Source: Pseudomonas helvetica (GTDB taxonomy: Bacteria > Pseudomonadota > Gammaproteobacteria > Pseudomonadales > Pseudomonadaceae). From it: a stretch of 64,000 bases of DNA. A model generated the notes under the pieces. That model was not told the origin of the DNA, made no database searches, and saw only the letters and a list, made by a program, of their open reading frames with translations. Positions within the stretch are counted from its first letter, which is position 1, and each line of letters opens with the position of its first letter. Position numbers and translations under genes: made by a program. Below are positions 44,113 to 52,663 of this stretch, piece by piece. The stretch covers positions 5,963,001-6,027,000 of the forward strand of contig NZ_CP150917.1 in assembly GCF_039908645.1 (NCBI RefSeq), written 5' to 3'.

Positions 44113-46392
44113 TCAGAGAGGCTTGATCGCTGCCGGATTGATCATCCGCGCCAACCCGAGATTCTTCAGCGCCAGTTGCAGCGAGCTGTGGATCACCTGC
44201 GGGTTGTCGATGGTCATCAGCTCGGCGAGCAGATCCCTGGCCCAGCTCAGGTTGATCTGGCGCAGCATCCACTTCACTTTCGGCAAGTTGGTGGCGTTCA
44301 TCGACAGGCTGTCGAAGCCCATCGCCATCAACAGCACCGCTGCAGCCGGATCACCGGCCATCTCACCGCAGATACTCACCGGCTTGCCTTCGGCATGTGC
44401 ATCGCGCACCACGTTTTGCAGGGCTTGCAGCACCGCCGGGTGCAGGTAGTCGTAAAGATCGGCTACCCGCGGGTTGTTACGGTCCACGGCCAGCAGGTAC
44501 TGGGTCAGGTCGTTGGAGCCGACCGACAGGAAGTCCACCTGCCGTGCCAGTTCCTTGGTCTGATACACCGCTGCCGGAATTTCGATCATCACGCCAACTG
44601 GCGGCATCGGCACGTCAGTGCCTTCGTCGCGCACTTCACCCCAGGCGCGGTGAATCAGGTGCAGGGCTTCTTCCAGTTCATGCGTGCCAGAGATCATCGG
44701 CAGCAAAATGCGCAGGTTGTTCAGGCCTTCGCTGGCCTTGAGCATGGCGCGGGTCTGTACCAGGAAGATTTCCGGGTGGTCGAGGGTCACGCGAATCCCA
44801 CGCCAGCCGAGGAACGGGTTGTCTTCCTTGATCGGGAAGTACGACAGTGACTTGTCGCCGCCGATGTCCAGGCTGCGCATGGTCACCGGTTGCGGGTGGA
44901 AGGCCGCGAGTTGCTCGCGATAAATCGCCAGCTGCTCCTTTTCGCTCGGGAAGCGCTGATTGATCATGAACGGCACTTCGGTGCGGTACAGACCCACGCC
45001 TTCGGCACCGCGCTTCTGCGCTCGCGCCACATCCGCCAGCAGGCCGGTGTTGACCCACAGCGGCATGCGGTGGCCGTCGATCGTCACGCACGGCAAGTCG
45101 CGCAGTGCATCCAGCCCCAGGGCCAGTTGCTTCTCTTCCTCGACCACGTCGGCGAACTGCTTGCGCAGCACGTCGCTCGGGTTGGTGTAGACCTCGCCGT
45201 GGTAGCCGTCGACGATCATCTGGATGCCGTCGACCTTGGAATACGGCAGGTCGACCAGACCCATCACCGTCGGGATACCCATGGCTCGCGCCAGGATCGC
45301 CACGTGGGAGTTGCCGGAACCGAGTACCGACACCAAACCCACCAGCTTGCCTTCCGGCACCTCGCCGAGCATCGCCGGCGTCAGTTCTTCGCTGATCAGA
45401 ATGGTGTTGTCGGGATAGACCAGCGTCTGCTGACGTTCTTCCTGCAGGTAAGCCAGCAGGCGTCGGCCAAGGTCTTTGACGTCCGAGGCACGCTCACGCA
45501 GGTAGGCGTCGTCCATCAATTCGAAACGGTTGACGTGATCGGTGACCACCTGGCGCAGTGCACCCTGGGCCCATTGGCCAGTCTTGATCACGGTGGTCAC
45601 TTCGCTGCCCAGCGAAGCGTCGTCGAGCATCATCAGGTAGACGTCGAACAGCGCCCGCTCTTCCGGCCGCAACTGCGTGGCAAGCTTGGCGGACAGCGCG
45701 CGCATGTCGGCGCGCACGCCTTCGATGGCGGTCTTGAACAATCCCAGCTCAGCGTCGATGTCAGCGATGGACTTGTCAGGCACCACGTCCAGATCGGCCG
45801 GAGGCAGCATGACCACCGCGGTACCGACCGCCGCACCGGGCGAGCCGGGTACGCCGACAAACTTTGCTTCCTGAATGCCCTTGCCTTGACGCCCCAGGCC
45901 ACGGATCGAACCGGTGGCCTCGGCGTGGGCGATAACGCCCGCAAGCTGGGCGCTCATGGTCACCAGGAAGGCTTCTTCACCTTCATCGAACTGGCGACGT
46001 TCTTTTTGCTGGATGACCAACACGCCGACAACGCGGCGGTGGTGAATGATCGGAGCTCCGAGGAACGAGGCATAACGCTCTTCACCGGTTTCGGCGAAGT
46101 AGCGATAGCGCGGGTGATCCGCGGCGTTTTCGAGGTTGAGGGGTTCTTCACGCGTGCCGACCAGGCCAACCAGACCTTCGTTGGGTGCCATGCTGACCTT
46201 GCCGATCGAGCGCTTGTTCAAGCCCTCGGTGGCCATCAGCACGAAGCGGTTGGTTTCGGGGTCGAGCAGGTAGACCGAGCAGACCTGGCTGCCCATGGCC
46301 TCTTTGACGCGCAACACAATAATCCCCAACGCCGCCTTGAGATCCTTGGCGGAGTTAACTTCCTGGACGATCTTGCGCAGCGTATTGAGCAT
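44113..46392 (-). CDS. ptsP: PTS-Ntr enzyme I (PtsP)
   Basis: 759 residues. An N-terminal GAF domain (about 15-160, INSAKDLKAALGII region through LAGVIAHAEA) precedes the enzyme I core. The phosphorylated His is in GSGNSHVAILARAMG. The PEP-binding barrel shows GIRVTLDHPEIF, PPVGVMIEIPAA and FLSVGSNDLTQY. PtsP passes phosphate from PEP to NPr (PtsO) and PtsN, signalling nitrogen and carbon status without sugar import. It starts 22 bases after rppH, as in E. coli. Confidence 0.95.
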   Translation of the reverse strand: MLNTLRKIVQEVNSAKDLKAALGIIVLRVKEAMGSQVCSVYLLDPETNRFVLMATEGLNKRSIGKVSMAPNEGLVGLVGTREEPLNLENAADHPRYRYFAETGEERYASFLGAPIIHHRRVVGVLVIQQKERRQFDEGEEAFLVTMSAQLAGVIAHAEATGSIRGLGRQGKGIQEAKFVGVPGSPGAAVGTAVVMLPPADLDVVPDKSIADIDAELGLFKTAIEGVRADMRALSAKLATQLRPEERALFDVYLMMLDDASLGSEVTTVIKTGQWAQGALRQVVTDHVNRFELMDDAYLRERASDVKDLGRRLLAYLQEERQQTLVYPDNTILISEELTPAMLGEVPEGKLVGLVSVLGSGNSHVAILARAMGIPTVMGLVDLPYSKVDGIQMIVDGYHGEVYTNPSDVLRKQFADVVEEEKQLALGLDALRDLPCVTIDGHRMPLWVNTGLLADVARAQKRGAEGVGLYRTEVPFMINQRFPSEKEQLAIYREQLAAFHPQPVTMRSLDIGGDKSLSYFPIKEDNPFLGWRGIRVTLDHPEIFLVQTRAMLKASEGLNNLRILLPMISGTHELEEALHLIHRAWGEVRDEGTDVPMPPVGVMIEIPAAVYQTKELARQVDFLSVGSNDLTQYLLAVDRNNPRVADLYDYLHPAVLQALQNVVRDAHAEGKPVSICGEMAGDPAAAVLLMAMGFDSLSMNATNLPKVKWMLRQINLSWARDLLAELMTIDNPQVIHSSLQLALKNLGLARMINPAAIKPL

Positions 46393-46414
46393 GGCTCGGG
46401 GTCGAACTCCGTCG

Positions 46415-46894
46415 TCAGTCGCGCGCTAAAAGGCGCGGGGCAAGCTCTTTGAGAGCGCGGCGATAAACCTCGCGCTTGAATGTCACCACCTGGCCCAACG
46501 GATACCAATAACTGACCCAGCGCCAGCCATCGAACTCCGGTTTACCGGTCAAATCCATCCGCACCCGCTGCTCGTTAGAGATCAGGCGCAGGAGAAACCA
46601 CTTCTGTTTCTGGCCGATGCACAGCGGTTGGCTGTGCGTTCTGACCAGGCGTTGCGGCAAACGATAGCGCAACCAGCCCCGGGTGCAGGCGAGAATTTCA
46701 ACATCTTCGCGCTCCAGCCCCACTTCTTCGTTCAACTCGCGGTACAAGGCGTCTTCGGGCGTCTCCTGAGGGTTGATACCACCTTGAGGAAACTGCCAGG
46801 CATCTTGATTGATACGGCGAGCCCATAGCACCTGGCCGGCATCATTCGTGAGAATGATCCCGACATTGGGGCGGAAACCATCGGGGTCGATCAC
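46415..46894 (-). CDS. rppH: RNA pyrophosphohydrolase RppH
   Basis: 159 residues from a GTG at 46894, with GAGG 9-12 bases upstream; an open frame to 46954 lacks family residues. The Nudix box [20 protein letters not shown] plus VGL (about 37-59) is complete. RppH removes pyrophosphate from the 5' end of mRNA and triggers decay by RNase E. It is upstream of ptsP in one operon. Confidence 0.94.
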   Translation of the reverse strand: MIDPDGFRPNVGIILTNDAGQVLWARRINQDAWQFPQGGINPQETPEDALYRELNEEVGLEREDVEILACTRGWLRYRLPQRLVRTHSQPLCIGQKQKWFLLRLISNEQRVRMDLTGKPEFDGWRWVSYWYPLGQVVTFKREVYRRALKELAPRLLARD

Positions 46895-47038
46895 GGCAAC
46901 AACCTCGCAAACGCATGTCGTCGCATTGTTCCACAAAGGTTGTGAAGGCGGCAACGAAGCTTCCTACGTTATGTGCACTCTTGTGAAAAGACCGTATTCT
47001 GGAGGCCTTTTTACAGACTTTTCAGCGAGTAACTGCAA

Positions 47039-47695
47039 ATGCGTCTGGCTTTATTCGACTTGGACAACACACTTTTGGGCGGCGACAGCGATCACGCGTG
47101 GGGCGATTACCTGTGCGAACGCGGTTTGCTCGATGCCGTCGCCTACAAAACGCGCAACGATGAGTTCTACCAGGACTACCTGGCCGGCAAGCTGGACCAG
47201 GCCGAGTATCTGAACTTTTGTCTGGAAATCCTCGGCCGTACCGAGATGACCCTGCTGGACGAATGGCACCGCGACTACATGCGCGACTGCATCGAACCGC
47301 TCGTGTTGCCCAAGGGCCTTGAACTGCTGGACAAACACCGCAAGGCCGGCGACCAACTGGTCATCATCACCGCCACCAACCGCTTCGTCACAGGTCCCAT
47401 TGCCCAGCGTCTGGGCGTCGAAACCCTGATTGCCACCGAATGCGAAATGATCGACGGCCGCTACACCGGACGCAGCACTGACGTACCGTGCTTCCGTGAA
47501 GGCAAGGTGACGCGTTTGAATCGCTGGCTGGAAGAGACCGGCATGTCGCTCGAAGACAGCTATTTCTATAGCGATTCGATGAATGACCTGGCGTTGCTGG
47601 AGGAAGTGGCAAACCCGGTGGCCGTGGACCCGGACCCGAACTTGCGCGCCGAGGCACAGAAACGCGGCTGGCCGATCATGTCGTTGCGTGACTGA
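47039..47695 (+). CDS. HAD-IB phosphatase (SerB/HisN-like)
   Basis: 218 residues. HAD motif I is [14 protein letters not shown] (nucleophile Asp7), motif II is ITATNRF, and motif III/IV is [17 protein letters not shown]. The cap is helical, as in phosphoserine phosphatase. By position it corresponds to P. aeruginosa PA0335, which I recall being reported as the histidinol-phosphate phosphatase missing from the classic his genes; I am not certain of that. A phosphoserine or other small phosphate substrate is the alternative. Confidence 0.85.
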   Translation: MRLALFDLDNTLLGGDSDHAWGDYLCERGLLDAVAYKTRNDEFYQDYLAGKLDQAEYLNFCLEILGRTEMTLLDEWHRDYMRDCIEPLVLPKGLELLDKHRKAGDQLVIITATNRFVTGPIAQRLGVETLIATECEMIDGRYTGRSTDVPCFREGKVTRLNRWLEETGMSLEDSYFYSDSMNDLALLEEVANPVAVDPDPNLRAEAQKRGWPIMSLRD

Positions 47696-47711
47696 AGTCA
47701 GCGACTTTACC

Positions 47712-47844
47712 TGTGGTGAGGGAGCTTGCTCCCGCTCGGTCGCGCAGCGGCCGCAAATCCGGCCGACGCGCTCCACCTGACAAAACGTCTTAGCCGAATT
47801 CAGGAGCGCTTCGCGCTCCAGCGGGAGCAAGCTCCCTCGCCACA
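47712..47844. repeat. REPIN, family B, hairpins on both inner sides
   Basis: Left inner hairpin CGGTC-GCGCAGC-GGCCG (47737-47753, one G.T wobble) and right inner hairpin GGAGC-GCTTCGC-GCTCC (47803-47819, perfect). The two stems differ in sequence but have complementary loops. Located between the HAD gene and the convergent membrane protein gene. Confidence 0.85.
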
Positions 47845-47863
47845 GTTGATCGCATGAATCAGG

Positions 47864-48289
47864 TCAAACCGGCTTCGCGCCCATCAACCCGGCAATCGCG
47901 ATAAAGCAGACAAAACTGAACAACGCCAAGGCAAACGTAAACTTGCCGTTTCCACCCGCTGCAGTGCGCAGCTTGTTAAGCCGCACCAGCAGCCAGAACA
48001 TCGCCAGCGCACCGACGGTGTAGATCACACTGGAAGCCAGAATCCACATCTGCCCCAGCGGCCAGCCCACCAGGTGCACCATCCACCATCCGGTGAACGG
48101 CATGCTCAGCAACGCCAGGCCCATCACCAGCCAGACAAACACCCACGGCCGCTGCAACGTGCGCGCGTGCGCCGTCACATCGCCGTTACGCCGCGTGCGC
48201 CAGACCCAGATCGCCAGGCTCAGTGCACCGATCAGCAACAACACCGTTGCCAGGACGTGCGCAACTTTCAGGGCGGTTAACGTTTCCAT
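47864..48289 (-). CDS. DUF2269-like four-helix membrane protein
   Basis: 141 residues with four hydrophobic segments (about 8-27, 48-70, 79-101, 115-136). A His in LKVAHVLATVLL at the first helix and the TGWWMVHLVGWPL loop resemble DUF2269 proteins, whose His residues could bind haem. Function unknown. It ends next to a REPIN and lies 39 bases after ilvA on the same strand. Confidence 0.7.
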   Translation of the reverse strand: METLTALKVAHVLATVLLLIGALSLAIWVWRTRRNGDVTAHARTLQRPWVFVWLVMGLALLSMPFTGWWMVHLVGWPLGQMWILASSVIYTVGALAMFWLLVRLNKLRTAAGGNGKFTFALALFSFVCFIAIAGLMGAKPV

Positions 48290-48328
48290 TGTTCGATTTC
48301 CTTATGGACTGGCCATCAGCGTAGACGC

Positions 48329-49843
48329 TCAGCCGAGGAACAGCTGATACGCCGGGTTGTCGCTCTCATCCCAATACGGGTAACCGATTTCTGCCAGCGC
48401 CGCCGGCACCAGATGGCGCTCTTCGTGCGGTACTTGCAGACCGGCAACCACCCGACCATCGGCCGCGCCGTGGTTGCGGTAGTGGAACATCGAGATGTTC
48501 CAGCGCCCGCCGAGCTTGTTGAGGAAGTTGAACAACGCTCCCGGACGCTCCGGGAACTCGAAGCGCAACACCACTTCATCGACGACCTGCGCCGCGCGTC
48601 CACCGACCATGTGGCGAATGTGCAACTTGGCCAGTTCGTTGTCGGTCAGGTCGAGCACCGGGAAGCCCTGCTCGGTCAGACTGGCGAGCAGCGCACTGCG
48701 CGGATCGTTTTCCGGGTGCGTCTGCACACCAACAAAGATGTGCGCTTCGCTGCCGGTGTTGTAGCGGTAGTTGAATTCGGTGATCTGGCGTTTGCCGATG
48801 GCTTCGCAGAACGCCTTGAAGCTGCCCGGTTTCTCCGGGATCGTCACGGCGATGATCGCTTCGCGACCTTCACCCAGCTCGGCGCGTTCGGCGACGTGGC
48901 GCAGGCGGTCGAAGTTGACGTTGGCGCCGGAGTCGATGGCCACCAGGGTCTGCCCGGTCACGCCATACAGCTCGACATACTTCTTGATCCCCGCTACACC
49001 CAAGGCGCCGGCAGGCTCGGTGATCGAGCGGGTATCGTCGTAGATATCCTTGATTGCCGCACAGATCTCATCCGTGCTGACGGTGATCACTTCATCGACG
49101 TAGTCCTTGCAGATATCGAAGGTGTGCTGGCCGATCTGCGCCACTGCCACACCATCGGCAAAGAGCCCGACGGTCGGCAGAACCACGCGCTCACCGGCCG
49201 CCATGGCCGCTTGCAGGCAGTTGGAGTCGTCCGGCTCGACGCCGATGATCTTGATCTCGGGCCGCAGGTACTTCACGTACGCGGCGATCCCGGCGATCAG
49301 GCCGCCACCGCCCACCGGGACGAAAATCGCATCAATCGGGCCAGGGTGCTGGCGCAGAATCTCCATCGCCACGGTGCCCTGCCCGGCAATCGTGTGCGGA
49401 TCATCGTAAGGGTGGATGTAGACGTAGCCCTTTTCGTCGACCAGTTTCAGCGAATAGGCCAGGGCTTCCGGGAAGGAATCCCCGTGCAGCACTACTTTGC
49501 CGCCGCGCGAACGCACGCCTTCGACCTTGATCTCGGGGGTGGTCTTGGGCATGACGATGGTCGCTTTCACGCCCAACACCTTGGCCGCGAGCGCCAGACC
49601 CTGCGCATGGTTACCTGCCGAGGCGGTGACCACGCCACGGGCGCGCTCTTCATCGCTCAATTGGGTCAGCTTGTTGTAAGCACCGCGAATCTTGAACGAG
49701 AACACCGGCTGCAAGTCTTCGCGCTTGAGCCAAATCTTGTTGCCCAGCCGCTCGGAGAGCTGGCGAGCAGTCTGCAATGGGGTTTCTACGGCAACGTCAT
49801 AAACGCGCGAGGTGAGGATCTTTTTGACGTACTGTTCGAGCAT
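48329..49843 (-). CDS. ilvA: biosynthetic threonine ammonia-lyase IlvA
   Basis: 504 residues. The catalytic domain (1-320) has the PLP Lys in VFSFKIRGAYNKL, the ASAGNHAQGLA phosphate loop and GGGGLIAG. Two ACT-like domains (about 330-500) give isoleucine feedback control, which marks the biosynthetic rather than the catabolic enzyme. It makes 2-oxobutyrate for isoleucine and so feeds the pathway containing IlvD at 16763-18604. Confidence 0.95.
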   Translation of the reverse strand: MLEQYVKKILTSRVYDVAVETPLQTARQLSERLGNKIWLKREDLQPVFSFKIRGAYNKLTQLSDEERARGVVTASAGNHAQGLALAAKVLGVKATIVMPKTTPEIKVEGVRSRGGKVVLHGDSFPEALAYSLKLVDEKGYVYIHPYDDPHTIAGQGTVAMEILRQHPGPIDAIFVPVGGGGLIAGIAAYVKYLRPEIKIIGVEPDDSNCLQAAMAAGERVVLPTVGLFADGVAVAQIGQHTFDICKDYVDEVITVSTDEICAAIKDIYDDTRSITEPAGALGVAGIKKYVELYGVTGQTLVAIDSGANVNFDRLRHVAERAELGEGREAIIAVTIPEKPGSFKAFCEAIGKRQITEFNYRYNTGSEAHIFVGVQTHPENDPRSALLASLTEQGFPVLDLTDNELAKLHIRHMVGGRAAQVVDEVVLRFEFPERPGALFNFLNKLGGRWNISMFHYRNHGAADGRVVAGLQVPHEERHLVPAALAEIGYPYWDESDNPAYQLFLG

Positions 49844-49939
49844 CGGAAAGCATCACTGAGCGGGTTGGGCAGGACCGAGGAGTCTAACCCGGCTTTTGCT
49901 CGTGCGACCACACGAATCCAGAGGTATTACAGTGCTTTT

Positions 49940-50070
49940 GTGGCGAGGGAGCTTGCTCCCGCTCGAGCGCGAAGCGGTCGCAACAAGGTTGAGTAGTTGA
50001 ACCTGAAAAAATCGGGACTCAGATTCTACGACTGCTACGCAGCCGAGCGGGAGCAAGCTCCCTCGCCACA
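49940..50070. repeat. REPIN, family B, with GCGAAGC inner hairpin
   Basis: Outer arms TGTGGCGAGGGAGCTTGCTC and complement. Left inner element CGAGC-GCGAAGC-GGTCG has one mismatch in the stem; right inner element CGACT-GCTACGC-AGCCG also has one. Confidence 0.83.
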
Positions 50071-50115
50071 GAAGCCTCCCCGGCATGCCATACATACTCA
50101 TTGGTCAATCGGACA

Positions 50116-50144
50116 ATGACCTTCCCTGCCCCGCAGCCTATAAT
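50116..50144 (+). promoter_or_regulatory. sigma70 promoter of rpiA
   Basis: ATGACC (50116-50121), a 17-base spacer and a perfect TATAAT (50139-50144), 39 bases before the rpiA start codon. Confidence 0.65.
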
Positions 50145-50183
50145 GCCGGCCTTCAGTTCCCCTTGCCCGCTTTCGGAGCCCGC

Positions 50184-50858
50184 ATGACCCAGGATCAACT
50201 CAAACAGGCAGTGGCCCAGGCCGCCGTCGACTTCATCCTTCCAAAACTCGACGACAAGAGCATCGTCGGGGTCGGCACCGGCTCCACCGCCAACTGCTTC
50301 ATCGACGCACTGGCCCTGCACAAGGGCGCGTTCGACGGCGCAGTTGCCAGCTCCGAAGCCACCGCCGCGCGCCTCAAGGGTCACGGGATTCCGGTGTATG
50401 AGCTCAACACCGTCAGCGACCTGGAGTTCTACGTCGACGGCGCCGATGAAAGCGACGAGCACCTGAACCTGATCAAGGGCGGTGGCGCAGCCCTGACCCG
50501 CGAAAAGATCGTTGCAGCCGTAGCCAAGACGTTCATCTGCATCGCCGACGCCAGCAAACTGGTGCCGGTCCTGGGCACTTTCCCACTACCGGTCGAAGTG
50601 ATCCCGATGGCCCGCAGCCACGTGGCCCGCGAGCTGGTGAAGCTGGGCGGTGATCCGGTTTACCGTGAAGGCGTGCTGACCGACAACGGCAACATCATCC
50701 TCGACGTCTACAACATGCAGATCACCAACCCGGTCGAACTCGAAACCCAAATCAATGCGATCGTTGGCGTGGTCACCAACGGCCTGTTCGCCGCCCGTCC
50801 GGCAGACGTGCTGCTGCTGGGCACGAGCGAAGGCGTGAAGACCCTGCGCGCCAAGTAA
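50184..50858 (+). CDS. rpiA: ribose-5-phosphate isomerase A
   Basis: 224 residues. It interconverts ribose 5-phosphate and ribulose 5-phosphate in the pentose phosphate pathway. Motifs: [13 protein letters not shown] (about 28-40), [10 protein letters not shown] with catalytic Asp, and [16 protein letters not shown] with the catalytic Glu/Lys. The ATG at 50184 follows CGGAG; the open frame further upstream runs through the promoter. Confidence 0.96.
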   Translation: MTQDQLKQAVAQAAVDFILPKLDDKSIVGVGTGSTANCFIDALALHKGAFDGAVASSEATAARLKGHGIPVYELNTVSDLEFYVDGADESDEHLNLIKGGGAALTREKIVAAVAKTFICIADASKLVPVLGTFPLPVEVIPMARSHVARELVKLGGDPVYREGVLTDNGNIILDVYNMQITNPVELETQINAIVGVVTNGLFAARPADVLLLGTSEGVKTLRAK

Positions 50859-50889
50859 GGCGAACACAAAACCTGTGGGAGCAGGCTCT

Positions 50890-51034
50890 TGTGGCGAGGG
50901 GGCTTGCCCCCGCTGGGTCGCGAAGCGGCCCCAAAACCTGCAATCGCGTTGCATCATGCACACCGCGTTCGCAGGATTTACGACTGCTCCGCCCGAGCGC
51001 GGACCGGCCGACGGGGGCAAGCCCCCTCGCCACA
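50890..51034. repeat. REPIN, family B, with GCGAAGC inner hairpin
   Basis: Outer arms TGTGGCGAGGGGGCTTGCCC and complement. Left inner hairpin GGGTC-GCGAAGC-GGCCC (50915-50931) has one T.G wobble. Between rpiA and the convergent SdiA-regulated-like gene. Confidence 0.85.
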
Positions 51035-51056
51035 ATGAAAACGGCGCCTTCCAGAG

Positions 51057-51968
51057 TTATGGCAGCGTGGGCTTCTTGAAGACATAAAACAGGTTGGGCT
51101 CGCTGACCAGGTACATCGTGCCGCTGTCGTCCATGGCGATCCCTTCTGCTTGCGGCACTGTTTTTTGCAAACCCTGACGCCCTTTGTTCAGCGACATCGT
51201 GCTTAACGGCCGACCGTCGATATCCAGCTCCAGCACCAGATGCGACTCATCCGACAGCGCCAGTAAATGGCCGCTGCGCTTGTCATATTGCAGGCTCGAC
51301 AGGTCGCGCACGAACAGTCCGGCATCGCGCTTGGGGTTGTTGACCACGTGCACCGCGTAGGATTTCTCCGGGTTGTAATGCGGGAAGCCCTGCACTTCGT
51401 AGATCAGCATCGGGTCGCGCTCCTTGGCGACGAACAGCCGCTTGCCCACCGAATCATAGGCCAGGCCTTCAAAGCCCTTATTGCTGTTCATGTGCACGCC
51501 AAGGGGCATCTGCTCGGAATCTGCAGCGTCGAGAAACTCCGTTTCATCCGTCAGGTGAATCTTGATCAGGCGCTGCTGATATTCATCGGCGATCACATAG
51601 GTATCAGCACTGATGAACTCCACCGCTTCCGGGTCGCCAAATCCGATCAGCGTCACGCGGCGCAGGATTCGCCCGTCGAGGGACAGCTCGAGCAGCTCGG
51701 AGTTTTTATTGGTCACGGTGAACAGGCTATGGCGCACCGGATCAAACGTCAGCGCCGAAACGTCCGCGCTCAGCCCGTCAATGACCTTCGCCTCGACAAC
51801 CACCTGGTAATCGTTGAGTGCCATGGACTGGCCGTCGGCCGGGTGCAACCAGGCTTGCAGGTTGAACCAGCCGCGCTCGAACAAACGATAATGCTGCCCG
51901 ACTGCGCCCAACGCCACGACTGCAGCGAAGAGCACGATCAGGACTCGGCTTTGCAGTTTAGCGAACAC
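51057..51968 (-). CDS. SdiA-regulated-family beta-propeller-like protein, membrane anchored
   Basis: 303 residues from a GTG at 51968 that overlaps the upstream stop by 11 bases. A transmembrane anchor (about 6-25, VLIVLFAAVVALGAVGQHY) puts the rest in the periplasm. Repeats such as SALTFDPVRHSLFTVTNKNSEL, GFEGLAYDSVGKRLFVAKER and GIAMDDSGTMYLVSEPNLFY are blades of the SdiA-regulated (YjiK-like) family. Longer starts up to 52019 would be inside the FAH gene. The function is unknown. Confidence 0.78.
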   Translation of the reverse strand: MFAKLQSRVLIVLFAAVVALGAVGQHYRLFERGWFNLQAWLHPADGQSMALNDYQVVVEAKVIDGLSADVSALTFDPVRHSLFTVTNKNSELLELSLDGRILRRVTLIGFGDPEAVEFISADTYVIADEYQQRLIKIHLTDETEFLDAADSEQMPLGVHMNSNKGFEGLAYDSVGKRLFVAKERDPMLIYEVQGFPHYNPEKSYAVHVVNNPKRDAGLFVRDLSSLQYDKRSGHLLALSDESHLVLELDIDGRPLSTMSLNKGRQGLQKTVPQAEGIAMDDSGTMYLVSEPNLFYVFKKPTLP

Positions 51969-52623
51969 TGCTCTTGAAGCTGCCGGCGCCCGGCAATTCC
52001 AGCACCAGTTCATCGCCAACGTTCAACGGACCGACGCCAGCCGGAGTGCCGGTCATGATCACGTCACCGGCTTGCAGCGAGAAGCAGCCCGCCATGTACT
52101 GGATCATTGGCACGATCGGGTTGAGCATCAAGCTGCTGTTGCCGTCCTGGCGAACTTCACCATTGATGGTCAGACGGATACCGATGTCGGCCAGGTCCGG
52201 GAAGGTGCTGCTGACCACGAATGGCGCCAGCACGCAGGCGCCGTCGAACGACTTGGAGATTTCCCAGGGCAGGCCTTTGGATTTCAGCTCGGCCTGCTTG
52301 TCGCGCAAGGTCAGGTCCAGCCCCGGCGCAAACCCGGAGATCGCGTCCAGCACTTCTTCGCGGCTTGGCTTGGTCGACAACGGCTTGCCGATCAACACGG
52401 CGATTTCTGCCTCGTAGTGGACCGAGCCACGCTCGGTCGGAATCGCAAAACCACCTTCCAGCGGCACCACGCAACTGCCAGGCTTGATGAACAGCAGCGG
52501 CTCGGTTGGCACCGGGTTATCCAGTTCCTTGGCGTGTTCGGCGTAGTTACGCCCGATGCACACCACTTTCCCGACCGGGAAATGAATACGTGTACCGTCG
52601 ACATACTGGTGCTGATAGCTCAT
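51958..52623 (-). CDS. fumarylacetoacetate hydrolase-family enzyme (YcgM/FAHD1-like)
   Basis: 221 residues. Metal ligands are in VHYEAEIAVLIG (two Glu) and GLDLTLRDKQ (Asp); SKSFDGACVLAPF and VIMTGTPAGVGPL are the usual FAH-fold marks. Size and motifs fit the small acylpyruvase/oxaloacetate-acting group rather than true tyrosine-degradation FAH. A role in removing oxaloacetate enol or similar keto acids is plausible. It lies downstream of the D-2-hydroxyglutarate dehydrogenase gene, 40 bases after it, on the same strand. Confidence 0.85.
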   Translation of the reverse strand: MSYQHQYVDGTRIHFPVGKVVCIGRNYAEHAKELDNPVPTEPLLFIKPGSCVVPLEGGFAIPTERGSVHYEAEIAVLIGKPLSTKPSREEVLDAISGFAPGLDLTLRDKQAELKSKGLPWEISKSFDGACVLAPFVVSSTFPDLADIGIRLTINGEVRQDGNSSLMLNPIVPMIQYMAGCFSLQAGDVIMTGTPAGVGPLNVGDELVLELPGAGSFKSSVR

Positions 52624-52663
52624 TACCGACTCCTGCCTTATAGATTCATCAGGGACAGCGGCT

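Larger units (their letters stand above)
49844..50183. other. 340-base gap between divergent ilvA and rpiA
   Basis: Holds a family B REPIN (49940-50070) and the rpiA promoter (50116-50144). About 95 bases next to ilvA must carry its promoter, which I cannot place. No coding sequence is seen. Confidence 0.7.

Noticed and set aside
48413..49996. A 527-codon + strand frame opposite ilvA
   Set aside because: Antisense shadow of a well-supported gene that runs on into a REPIN.
43963..51034. Regularly spaced palindromes as a possible CRISPR or integron array
   Set aside because: The copies are kilobases apart in separate intergenic gaps and are paired inverted units, i.e. REPINs.
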